Below are positions 35,776 to 43,369 of a DNA stretch of 45,331 nt, piece after piece; the first letter of the stretch is position 1, and each line of letters opens with the position of its first letter. This DNA comes from Bacteroidota bacterium (GTDB taxonomy: Bacteria; Bacteroidota; Bacteroidia; Bacteroidales; WCHB1-69), in NCBI GenBank assembly GCA_023413895.1, contig JAEZOU010000012.1, positions 1 to 45,331 on the forward strand, in the 5' to 3' direction. The translations under genes and the position numbers were made by a program. Below the pieces are notes generated by a model, which was given only the letters and a program-made list of their open reading frames with translations, was not told where the DNA came from and did not search any database.

Positions 35776-36713
35776 AAGCAGCACATTCGATAGGTATTGA
35801 TATTGGCGGAACTAATACCGACATTGCATTAGTTAATAAAAATGGCAACTGTTTATCTTTCAGAAATTTAAAAACAAAAGATTATTACGATGCAGAGAAA
35901 TTTGCTTCCGATATTGTTGAAGCTGTTCGTTCATTGCTACAAGAAAATAACGTTGTCGAAATTACTGGTATTGGTATTGGCGCTCCGTGTGTCAACAATA
36001 TAAAAGGCGTTATTGACAACGCTTCCAACCTAAATATGAAGGGAGAAATCCATTTGAAACAACTGATTCAGAATCGAATGAACGTTCCGGTTGAACTTTC
36101 TAACGATGCCAACGCGGCTGCGTACGGCGAAATGATTTATGGTGGCGCTCAAAATATGCGAAATTTCATTATGTTCACTATCGGAACCGGCATCGGCTCC
36201 GGAATCATTATTGATGGCAAAATGCTTTATGGTGCTGATGGCTTTGCTGGCGAATTGGGCCATGCGATTCTCTTCCCAGAAGGCCGCCAATGCCCTTGCG
36301 GACGAAAAGGCTGCTTAGAACAATATGTTTCTATTCGCGGAATTATCCAAACCTGCCGCGAACTATTCCCGAAATATCCACAAAACCTATTGACACAACT
36401 TCCTGAAAAAGAGTTGGACTGCAAACTGATTGCGGACGAAGCACATAAAGGAAATCCATTAGCAGTAGAAACTTTCAACCTTACGGGCTATTGGTTGGGT
36501 ATTGCCTTAGCCAATGCCGTAACCTTCTCCTCTCCAGAAGCTATTTTTGTAATGGGCGGCCCAGCACAAGCAGGCTCCGTACTCTTCGATCCTCTTCGCA
36601 AATCGTTCCAAAAACACAAACTTTTTGTGTATAAAAATGAAATTCCAATCCTTGAATCTGCACTCGACAAAAGCCACGTTGCTATCTTGGGCGCAGCTTC
36701 ATTAACACGCTAA
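35772..36713 (+). CDS. ROK-family sugar kinase (glucokinase-like)
   Basis: 313 aa. Phosphate-binding IGIDIGGTNTDIALV at the N-terminus, catalytic Asp112 in LSNDANAAAYGE, FTIGTGIGSGIIIDGK, and the ROK zinc signature from Gly163-His164 through CPCGRKGCLE (174-183) are all present. There is no DNA-binding domain, so it is a kinase rather than a NagC-type repressor. It probably phosphorylates glucose or an N-acetylated hexose with ATP; which sugar cannot be read. The ATG overlaps the upstream TGA, indicating translational coupling. Confidence 0.9.
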   Translation: MKAAHSIGIDIGGTNTDIALVNKNGNCLSFRNLKTKDYYDAEKFASDIVEAVRSLLQENNVVEITGIGIGAPCVNNIKGVIDNASNLNMKGEIHLKQLIQNRMNVPVELSNDANAAAYGEMIYGGAQNMRNFIMFTIGTGIGSGIIIDGKMLYGADGFAGELGHAILFPEGRQCPCGRKGCLEQYVSIRGIIQTCRELFPKYPQNLLTQLPEKELDCKLIADEAHKGNPLAVETFNLTGYWLGIALANAVTFSSPEAIFVMGGPAQAGSVLFDPLRKSFQKHKLFVYKNEIPILESALDKSHVAILGAASLTR

Positions 36714-36736
36714 CGACACTAAAATTTTATCACTAC

Positions 36737-36760
36737 TTGGGCGTTCTTCTTAACGCTCAA
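36737..36760. terminator. Possible bidirectional terminator between convergent genes
   Basis: A 9-bp stem TTGGGCGTT (36737-36745)/AACGCTCAA (36752-36760) with one G-T pair and a 6-base loop sits between the ROK gene and the ABC binding-protein gene, and overlaps the latter's stop codon. The T tracts on either side are interrupted, so efficiency is uncertain. Confidence 0.4.
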
Positions 36761-38387
36761 GAGTTACTCTTTTCAAATTAATCATATTGGTAGGTGGTGC
36801 CGTCAACCCCTTAACATTCTTTTGCGTAAAGTGAATGAGCTTGTCGTAAAACAGAACTACAACGGGTGCGTCTTCCGTCAACAAAGAATCTAATTGCGTG
36901 TAATATTCGTTACGCAAAGAGTCATCAGTAATGGTTTGCGACTTCTCAAAAAGCTTGTCAAATTCTGGATTTGTATAATGGGTATAATTAGAGCCAATAG
37001 GTTGTAAATTTTTTGAGTAAAAGAGAGAAAGATAGTTTTCTGAATCAGGATAATCACAAACCCAAGAGCCGCGGAAAAAGGGCAATTTGTAGTTGCGCAT
37101 CATTTCGCGTTGTTGCGCAGCTTGCTGCACATCTAACCGCACAGGAATTCCAAGTAAACCCAAATCATGCTGGATATACTGACAAAGGTCGAGATAAGCA
37201 GCAGAAACCGAAAGCGCAATTTCTGGCATTCCTTTCCCATTAGGATAGCCCGCTTGCGCCAACAACTCCAACGCCTTTTCAGGATTATAGTCATATCCTT
37301 TCACTCTTTCCGCATCAAAAGAGAGCATTCCTTCTGGTACAAAACCTGAAACTTGCGCATTTCCGATATTATTCCGCAAATAACGAATCATTTTCTCCCT
37401 ATCAAAACCATAGTTAATGGCTTGCCGAACCTCTTTTTTCAACAAAGGATTGCTGGGGTCATCATTTTTTAACAAAAATCCCAAATATTCGGTGTTTAGA
37501 TAGGGCGCAGTTATCATATTCATCTGGTCTGCTACCTCTGGATTCAACGTTCCAGCGCGCGTAAGAAGCGCATCTTTATAGCAAGGATCAACACCCGACA
37601 TAAAGTCGATGGAACCTTTCATAAATTCCATAAATTGTGCCTGCTTATCAATAATAAACGAGATTGCAACTGCATCTAAATAAGGAAGTTGATTTCCTTG
37701 TTCATCTTTTTCAAAATAGAGTTCATTTTTCCGAAGTACCAACTTTACCCCTTCTTCCCACAATTGCATTTTAAAAGGCCCTGTTCCCACTGGAAATTTT
37801 CGAAAATCCTTTCCATAATGCTCCACCACTTCAAACGGAATTACAGAACAATATTTCATCGCCAAAATACTAAGAAATGGCGGGAATGGTTCCGCAAGCG
37901 TAATTTGAAATGTTGTGTCATCAATTGCTTTAAACATCGGCTTATTCGCCTCATCTCGCGCTACTTTCTGAAAAATCCAAGCACCCGGAGATGCCGTTTC
38001 AGGATCCAAAATTCGTGATAAACTATATACAAAATCGGAAGCAACAACTTTCCGCTTCTCTGGAAATGAAAAATGCTCCGTCTGATGAAAAAAAACATCA
38101 TCACGAAGAAAAAATGTGTAAACCTTCCCATCTTCACTAATATCCCAATGTTTAGCAATCATCGGAATCACCTTTAACGAGTCATCTAAATCTACCAAAC
38201 CATTGTAAAGCATATTGCAAGGCCACAACGCCGCTTGTCCCGACGAAAATGCAGGGTCAAGCGATTGAATACCAACGGCTTCATTGTAACGAAAAATCAT
38301 CTTATCATCATCATCATTGCGATGATAGCAACTAATTATAAAAAGAGAAAAGAGAAATAATATGATTAATTTACTGATTTTCAACAT
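36750..38387 (-). CDS. ABC transporter substrate-binding lipoprotein, oligopeptide (family 5) type
   Basis: 545 aa. Signal peptide with lipobox IISC (Cys20), then an Asp-rich linker and a family 5 solute-binding fold: GIQSLDPAFSSGQAALWPCNMLYNGLVDLDDSLKVIPMIAKHWDISEDGKVYTFFLRDDVFFH, KYCSVIPFEVVEHYGKDFRKFPVGTGPFKM, and VRQAINYGFDREKMI. Such proteins deliver peptides, nickel or related ligands to an ABC importer. No permease or ATPase gene is adjacent, which is unusual for the family. It has its own promoter box and is a single gene. Confidence 0.88.
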   Translation of the reverse strand: MLKISKLIILFLFSLFIISCYHRNDDDDKMIFRYNEAVGIQSLDPAFSSGQAALWPCNMLYNGLVDLDDSLKVIPMIAKHWDISEDGKVYTFFLRDDVFFHQTEHFSFPEKRKVVASDFVYSLSRILDPETASPGAWIFQKVARDEANKPMFKAIDDTTFQITLAEPFPPFLSILAMKYCSVIPFEVVEHYGKDFRKFPVGTGPFKMQLWEEGVKLVLRKNELYFEKDEQGNQLPYLDAVAISFIIDKQAQFMEFMKGSIDFMSGVDPCYKDALLTRAGTLNPEVADQMNMITAPYLNTEYLGFLLKNDDPSNPLLKKEVRQAINYGFDREKMIRYLRNNIGNAQVSGFVPEGMLSFDAERVKGYDYNPEKALELLAQAGYPNGKGMPEIALSVSAAYLDLCQYIQHDLGLLGIPVRLDVQQAAQQREMMRNYKLPFFRGSWVCDYPDSENYLSLFYSKNLQPIGSNYTHYTNPEFDKLFEKSQTITDDSLRNEYYTQLDSLLTEDAPVVVLFYDKLIHFTQKNVKGLTAPPTNMINLKRVTLER

Positions 38388-38422
38388 TTTAATATTAAGC
38401 AGGTTTTAAAACTTATATTTGG

Positions 38423-38430
38423 CAAAGGTA
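38423..38430 (-). promoter_or_regulatory. -7 box TACCTTTG of the ABC binding-protein gene
   Basis: Minus strand 38430 to 38423 reads TACCTTTG, an exact TAnnTTTG match 35 bases before the ATG at 38387. Confidence 0.6.
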
Positions 38431-38463
38431 CATTTTTTAGATTTATCAAGTAAATAAAAATGT

Positions 38464-38471
38464 TATTTTTG
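38464..38471 (+). promoter_or_regulatory. -7 box TATTTTTG of the ATP-grasp-like gene
   Basis: Exact TAnnTTTG match 21 bases before ATG 38493. Confidence 0.6.
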
Positions 38472-38492
38472 TGAATTGAAACTGAAATAGAG

Positions 38493-39668
38493 ATGAAAGG
38501 AAAAAGATTGCTAATTTTCAATCCTGAACACGACTTGGCGCTTGCTAATGGCGACCCACACTTTATGCCGCCAGCGTCAGCAACAGCATTTGCCAACGAC
38601 TGTGCGTGGCTGCCAATTTGGTTGTACAACGAGGGATTACTGCTATGCCAGAAAAAGGAGGTGCCAGAACCTTTCGCTCGCTTGTGCCAACTACTAAATC
38701 TGAACCCCACGCTCATCACATCAACAGAATTGGCAGAAATCTCTATTACGCAAGTGTTGCCTTGGGGCTGGAATCCATTGCTGCGTCAGCAATTACTTTC
38801 TTGCGGAGTTTCAGCAGATATTTTACCCACAACAACAGATTTAGAGAATATCAAAATTTTGTCGCACAGAGAGAAAGCCCGTGAGGCTATGTTGTGGATA
38901 CACAAAAATTCGGCAAAACCCGAAAAACTTCCGCAAGCTGCTGTTGCGCTACAATCTGTCGGCGAAGCTACCGAATTTCTACTGCAAAACCCAGAAGCGG
39001 TTTTCAAAGCACCACTCTCTGGAAGCGGCCGCGGCGTGCGCTGGGGACGCGAAAAACTAGATTCTCACCTCTCTGGTTGGCTCCAAAACGTTATCAAAAA
39101 GCAGGGCGCAGTGTATGCGGAAAAAAGAATGAAAGTGATTCAAAACTTCGCCGCAGAATTCCATTGCCAAAAAGAGGTTACTTTTGCTGGTTATTCTCTC
39201 TTCAAAACCAAAAATGCAGTCTATGAAGGAAATTTTCTGCTTTCCGATGCCCAAATTGAGAATCTTCTGGCCCAATGGATCTCCATCAATGAACTTCATC
39301 ACTATCTATTCTGTTTAAAAGATTTTCTAACAAAACATTTTTTAGGAAAATATTGCGGTTTTTTAGGAGTGGATATGTTTGTCTATCAGGAAGATGACAA
39401 TTTTAGAATCAATCCTGTCGTGGAGATCAACACACGCACAACAATGGGCTGTTTAGCACGCCTTTTTTACGACAAATTCGTCTCTCCTTCATCACACGGA
39501 TTTTTATCCGTGTGCTATCTTCCTCAACAGAAAAATTCTTATCATAATCTTCAAAATTTTTCTGATTTAGAAATTGAAAATGGAAAAATTAAAAATGGAA
39601 CAATCTCATTATCACCAATTTATAAAAATAGTTCTTACCAAGTAATTGTGAATGTAAAAAAGGAATAA
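38493..39668 (+). CDS. Unknown protein with ATP-grasp-like motifs
   Basis: 391 aa, cytosolic (no signal peptide or membrane helix). The opening LLIFNPEHDLALANGD is distinctive. Two segments look like an ATP-grasp enzyme: FKAPLSGSGRGVRWG (171-185), as the ATP-binding Lys plus glycine-rich loop, and GVDMFVYQEDD...INPVVEINTRTTMG (292-319), as the metal-binding Asp/Glu/Asn strand pair. ATP-grasp enzymes form carboxylate-amine or similar bonds through acyl-phosphates. No substrate domain is recognisable. After about residue 330 the tail (SPSSHGFLSVCYLP... onward) looks unconserved and encodes a perfect DNA palindrome. The family name is inferred from motifs only. Confidence 0.6.
   Translation: MKGKRLLIFNPEHDLALANGDPHFMPPASATAFANDCAWLPIWLYNEGLLLCQKKEVPEPFARLCQLLNLNPTLITSTELAEISITQVLPWGWNPLLRQQLLSCGVSADILPTTTDLENIKILSHREKAREAMLWIHKNSAKPEKLPQAAVALQSVGEATEFLLQNPEAVFKAPLSGSGRGVRWGREKLDSHLSGWLQNVIKKQGAVYAEKRMKVIQNFAAEFHCQKEVTFAGYSLFKTKNAVYEGNFLLSDAQIENLLAQWISINELHHYLFCLKDFLTKHFLGKYCGFLGVDMFVYQEDDNFRINPVVEINTRTTMGCLARLFYDKFVSPSSHGFLSVCYLPQQKNSYHNLQNFSDLEIENGKIKNGTISLSPIYKNSSYQVIVNVKKE
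39493..39514. repeat. Perfect short palindrome (CACACGGAT/ATCCGTGTG) inside the ATP-grasp-like gene
   Basis: A 9-bp perfect inverted repeat, 39493-39501 and 39506-39514, with a TTTT loop. It is more GC-rich than its surroundings and lies within the coding frame near the 3' end. Its sequence resembles the ATCCGTGT palindromic elements that I recall as dispersed in some Bacteroidota genomes; no second copy was noticed in this window. Confidence 0.6.
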
Positions 39669-39693
39669 TCAAACAGAACAAAATAAAAATATC

Positions 39694-39701
39694 TATCTTT
39701 G
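39694..39701 (+). promoter_or_regulatory. -7 box TATCTTTG of the metallohydrolase/aroC/murG unit
   Basis: Exact TAnnTTTG match 16 bases before ATG 39718. Confidence 0.6.
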
Positions 39702-39717
39702 CAAAAAAATTAGGAAT

Positions 39718-41121
39718 ATGAAAATTCAATTTTTAGGTGCGTCCGGTGGAGAGGTAACCGGCAGTAAGTTTTTACTGACAACAGAAAAAAACGAGAAGAT
39801 CGTTATCGACTGCGGAATGTATCAAGGTAAAGGTTTAGAAACCGATGAGATGAACCGCGACTTGGGCTTCGACCCCAAAGAGATTAAATATCTAATTCTT
39901 TCGCATGCACACGTGGACCACTCGGGATTGATTCCGTACATCTATAAATTAGGATTTACGGGAAAGATTTTTTGCACGCCTGCAACCCGCGACTTATGTT
40001 CCATAATGCTTCCCGATTCTGGAAACATTCAAGAGAACGATACGCGCCAATTTAATAAAAAGCGCAAACTGCAAAATCTTCCACCTGTAGAACCTATCTA
40101 TACCGCTAAAGATGCCGCTGCTTGTATGCGCCAATTTATCAGTATTCCTTACAATATGAAGTTTGATATTACACCCAATTTGCAGGTAGAATTTTTCGAT
40201 TCTGGTCACATTTTGGGTGGTGCTTCTGTCTATCTTACCGTAAAAGAGGGCAGAAAAAAGAAAACAATTCTCTATACGGGCGACGTGGGCCGCTATGGAA
40301 AACGTATTCTTCCTGACCCTGCAGAAATTCCTCAAGCTCAATATATTATCTGTGAATCTACCTACGGAAATCGCTTACACCCTACCATTGACGAAGCGGA
40401 AGAAAAACTGATGCTAATAGTGAAAGATGCCTGCGCCCAAAGACGCGGCAAGCTAATTATCCCTTCTTTTGCTGTTGGAAGAACGCAAGAGATTGTTTAC
40501 GCTCTTCACCTCCTGAAAAAACAGGGAAAACTTCCTGATATTGACATATTTGTAGATAGTCCGCTGGCAGTTTCTGCTACCGACGTTTTCCGCTTGCACC
40601 GAGATAGCTTTAACGAAGAAATGCAAGATTTTATGGAAAATAATAAAGACCCTTTCGGCTTTGAAAAACTTCATTATGTTAGAACTATTGACGACTCTAA
40701 ACGACTAAATACCTCCAATACGCCTTGCATTATCATCTCCGCTTCGGGTATGATGGAAGCAGGTCGCGTAAAACACCATTTGGCAAACAATATCGAAAAT
40801 CCGCGCACCACGATTTTGTGCGTAGGTTACTGCTCTCCAACCACTTTGGGTGCAAAAATTATGCGTGGCGACAAAGAAGTTTCTATCTTCGGCACAAAAC
40901 ATAAAGTGCGTGCACAATTGGAATCTATCGAATCCTACTCTGGTCACGCCGACTACAACGAACTAATTCGATATCTGCAACCTCAGAAACCCAAAAAGGT
41001 AAAACATATTTTTGTTGTTCATGGTAACGAAGATTCTCGCGAAGGATTTATGGAAACCTTACAACAAGCAGGCTACGCAAGCGTATCGGCTCCTGAGTTC
41101 CAATCTGAAGTGGAGATTTAA
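39718..41121 (+). CDS. Beta-CASP metallo-beta-lactamase-fold RNA hydrolase
   Basis: 467 aa. Zinc-binding motif 2 is SHAHVDHSG (62-70). Further ligands occur in FDSGHILGGAS (His) and LYTGDVGR (Asp). The beta-CASP domain carries the family motifs ESTYGNR, PSFAVGRTQEIVYAL, ISASGMMEAGRVKHHL and SYSGHADYNEL. Members (CPSF73, RNase J relatives, archaeal and bacterial YSH1-type enzymes) are RNA endo- or exonucleases. Length fits the compact bacterial group. Predicted role: cytosolic RNA processing or decay. The stop lies 1 base before the next start, so it is coupled to the chorismate synthase gene. Confidence 0.9.
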   Translation: MKIQFLGASGGEVTGSKFLLTTEKNEKIVIDCGMYQGKGLETDEMNRDLGFDPKEIKYLILSHAHVDHSGLIPYIYKLGFTGKIFCTPATRDLCSIMLPDSGNIQENDTRQFNKKRKLQNLPPVEPIYTAKDAAACMRQFISIPYNMKFDITPNLQVEFFDSGHILGGASVYLTVKEGRKKKTILYTGDVGRYGKRILPDPAEIPQAQYIICESTYGNRLHPTIDEAEEKLMLIVKDACAQRRGKLIIPSFAVGRTQEIVYALHLLKKQGKLPDIDIFVDSPLAVSATDVFRLHRDSFNEEMQDFMENNKDPFGFEKLHYVRTIDDSKRLNTSNTPCIIISASGMMEAGRVKHHLANNIENPRTTILCVGYCSPTTLGAKIMRGDKEVSIFGTKHKVRAQLESIESYSGHADYNELIRYLQPQKPKKVKHIFVVHGNEDSREGFMETLQQAGYASVSAPEFQSEVEI

Positions 41122-41122
41122 G

Positions 41123-42091
41123 ATGGATAAATTTGGAAAAAACTTCATTCTTTCTGATTCTGGAGGTACTCACGACGACAAAATCTGCGGAAAAATTATC
41201 GGTTGCCCCAAAGGTGTAGCAATAGATTTCGATTTTATCCGTACGGAGATGAAACGACGCGCACCCTCAACCGACGCTTTATCTTCAAAACGACGCGAAC
41301 CTGACGAGGTAACTTTTCTGTCAGGTATTGAAGAAGGACTCTCCACAGGCGAAGAAATTCGTTTTGAAATTCCTAACCGAGATGTGAAAATCAATCCCGA
41401 AACAGTAAATGTGATAAAACCATCGCACGCATCGTACACCTACAAGATGAAGTACGGCATTGCCGATAATAGCGGCACAGGGCGCGCTTCTGCCCGACAA
41501 ACGGCATGTCGCGTGGTGGCGGGTGCCATTGCCAAACTAATTCTTAAAAAGGTCGGTATCACAATTCATGCCGAAACGGAAAGCATTGCACCTATTCGCC
41601 CACAAGACACCAGCGGCGCACGCGTCCACTGCACTATTTCAGGCGTTCCCGCAGGCCTGGGCGAACCCATTTACGATAAGTTCGACGCACGCCTGGCCTA
41701 CGCCATGCTCTCCATCAACGCCGCAAAAGGATTCGAAATCGGCAAAGGTTTCCAAGCCGCCAATATGAATGGCTCCGAATATAACGACTTGCAAAATCCC
41801 GACTTCTCTTTCCAAACTAATAACGACGGCGGCGTACAAGCGGGAATTTCCAACGGACAAGATATCTACTTCTCCGTAGCCTTTAAACCAATTCCAACGC
41901 TGCAAAAAGCCCAAAAAACAATAGATTTTCAGGGAAATCCTGCCCTTTACAAAGGAAATAATCGCAACGACGTTAGCGTGGTCCCGCGCGTACTTCCTGT
42001 AGTCGAGGCAATGGCTGCCCTTGTAACCTTAGATTTTTTGCTGGAATCTGAAAAAATAAAAGAAAATCAAAACCCAAAAATCAAAATATAA
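41123..42091 (+). CDS. aroC: Divergent, shortened chorismate synthase
   Basis: 322 aa from ATG 41123, against about 355-360 for the usual enzyme. It should convert 5-enolpyruvylshikimate-3-phosphate to chorismate with reduced FMN. Recognisable blocks: KRREPDEVTFLSG, KPSHASYTYKMKYG, GRASARQTACRVVAGAIAK, SGVPAGLGEPIYDKFDARLAYAMLSINAAKGFEIGKGF, GGVQAGISNGQ and SVVPRVLPVVEAMAAL. The hallmark FGESHG reads SGGTHD, keeping the His (His17); His102 and Asp283 also match catalytic positions. About 35 residues before SGVPAGLGEP are missing. The usual HADYTY reads HASYTY. It could be a functional variant or a paralogue with altered activity. Its GC content looks higher than average for the window. Confidence 0.8.
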   Translation: MDKFGKNFILSDSGGTHDDKICGKIIGCPKGVAIDFDFIRTEMKRRAPSTDALSSKRREPDEVTFLSGIEEGLSTGEEIRFEIPNRDVKINPETVNVIKPSHASYTYKMKYGIADNSGTGRASARQTACRVVAGAIAKLILKKVGITIHAETESIAPIRPQDTSGARVHCTISGVPAGLGEPIYDKFDARLAYAMLSINAAKGFEIGKGFQAANMNGSEYNDLQNPDFSFQTNNDGGVQAGISNGQDIYFSVAFKPIPTLQKAQKTIDFQGNPALYKGNNRNDVSVVPRVLPVVEAMAALVTLDFLLESEKIKENQNPKIKI

Positions 42092-42124
42092 TAACCTTTG
42101 CAACATCAATAAATTGTGACAGAT

Positions 42125-43228
42125 ATGAAAAAACGTTTTCTTATTTCCGGTGGGGGAACCGGAGGTCATATTTTCCCCGCTCTGGCAATTGCAAACCAAA
42201 TAAAAAAAGAAAACCCTGAAGCAGAAATCCTCTTCATCGGTGCCCAAAATAAAATGGAGATGAAAAGAGTTCCTGAAGCAGGTTATCATATTGAAGGACT
42301 TGATGTTTACGGAATAAAAAGAGATTTCTCGCTGTCAGGAATTATTAGCAACTTGAAACTTCCTTTCGTGTTGATGAAAACGATGCGCCGAGCGAAAAAA
42401 ATTATTTCAGAATTTAATCCCGATGTGGCAATTGGTGTGGGTGGCTTTGCCAGCGGACCAGCATTGCAATCTGCTATTGCTCTGGGAGTTCCAGCTCTAA
42501 TTCAAGAACAAAACTCCTATCCTGGCGTTACAAATAAAATTCTTTCCAAAAAAGTGAAGAAAATATGCGTTGCTTATGATGGCTTAGAACGCTATTTCCC
42601 CGCTGAAAAGATTGTGAAAACTGGAAATCCTATTCGTGCGGAAATTCTGAACCTGAAACGGAAAAATGAGGAAGCTTACCAATTTTTCGGATTTTCTCCT
42701 GACAAGAAAACGGTTTTGGTAATGGGCGGAAGCTTGGGCGCACGCTCAATGAACACCTGTATGCACAACCATATCGATACCATTGCCCAAACGGGCGTTC
42801 AGGTGCTGTGGCAAACCGGAGAGGCGTTCTATAATGAGATTCCTGCCGAAGAGATCCAACAGAAATATCCGCAAATTAAGATTGTTCCATTTATCAAAAA
42901 TATGGATTTTGCGTATAGTATCTCCGACTATATCGTGTCTCGTGCGGGCGCATTGGCAATCGCCGAACTTACAATCGTGGGCGCTCCCGTAATTCTTATA
43001 CCTTTCCCTTACGCTTCCGAAGATCACCAAACGAAAAATGCTGCGGCTTTGGCCAATGAAAACGCCGCAATCCTGATTCCCGATAAGGAGGCTTCCGAAA
43101 AAATGGTGCCCGAACTAATCAAACTGATTGAAGATGAGGAACGTGCCCAAATCATGGCAGAAAATATCAAGAAATTCGCACTCCCCGATGCTATCCATAA
43201 GATTGTAAAAGAGGTGATGGATTTGTAA
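42125..43228 (+). CDS. murG: UDP-N-acetylglucosamine--N-acetylmuramyl-(pentapeptide) pyrophosphoryl-undecaprenol GlcNAc transferase
   Basis: 367 aa from ATG 42125 (a GTG 9 bases earlier is possible). It adds GlcNAc to lipid I to make lipid II at the inner face of the membrane. The N-terminal GGGTGGHIFPALAIA loop, VGGFASGPAL, QEQNSYPGVTNKIL, GGSLGARSMN, SRAGALAIAELTIVGAPVILIPFP and a C-terminal helix match MurG. In most bacteria, including Bacteroidota, murG lies in the dcw cluster between ftsW and murC; here it follows aroC by 33 bases with no other mur or fts gene near. An imperfect AACCTTTG box at 42093-42100 could add local transcription. Confidence 0.93.
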   Translation: MKKRFLISGGGTGGHIFPALAIANQIKKENPEAEILFIGAQNKMEMKRVPEAGYHIEGLDVYGIKRDFSLSGIISNLKLPFVLMKTMRRAKKIISEFNPDVAIGVGGFASGPALQSAIALGVPALIQEQNSYPGVTNKILSKKVKKICVAYDGLERYFPAEKIVKTGNPIRAEILNLKRKNEEAYQFFGFSPDKKTVLVMGGSLGARSMNTCMHNHIDTIAQTGVQVLWQTGEAFYNEIPAEEIQQKYPQIKIVPFIKNMDFAYSISDYIVSRAGALAIAELTIVGAPVILIPFPYASEDHQTKNAAALANENAAILIPDKEASEKMVPELIKLIEDEERAQIMAENIKKFALPDAIHKIVKEVMDL

Positions 43229-43328
43229 AAATCCCCGCCACCCGATAGCAACTACACGCAATTCACGTTCAGTTCAGCGAAAAGGTGAGCGTACTGTGAA
43301 TATTAGTGCCGTAAGTGTGATAAAAAAT

Positions 43329-43361
43329 ATCTATAATGCTAATACATAAGGAATTATAGAT
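43329..43361. repeat. Inverted repeat between convergent murG and the LytTR gene
   Basis: A 9-bp perfect pair ATCTATAAT (43329-43337)/ATTATAGAT (43353-43361) with a 15-base loop. It may be a weak terminator, but no T run follows on either strand. The rest of the 141-base gap (43229-43369) holds nothing else I can identify. Confidence 0.4.
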
Positions 43362-43369
43362 GAGTGTCA

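Noticed and set aside
38606..39226. Two + strand frames (92 and 110 aa) inside the ATP-grasp-like gene
   Set aside because: Both are out-of-frame readings of a gene with clear motifs and a promoter; their Arg/Ser/Lys-rich make-up is typical of wrong-frame translation.
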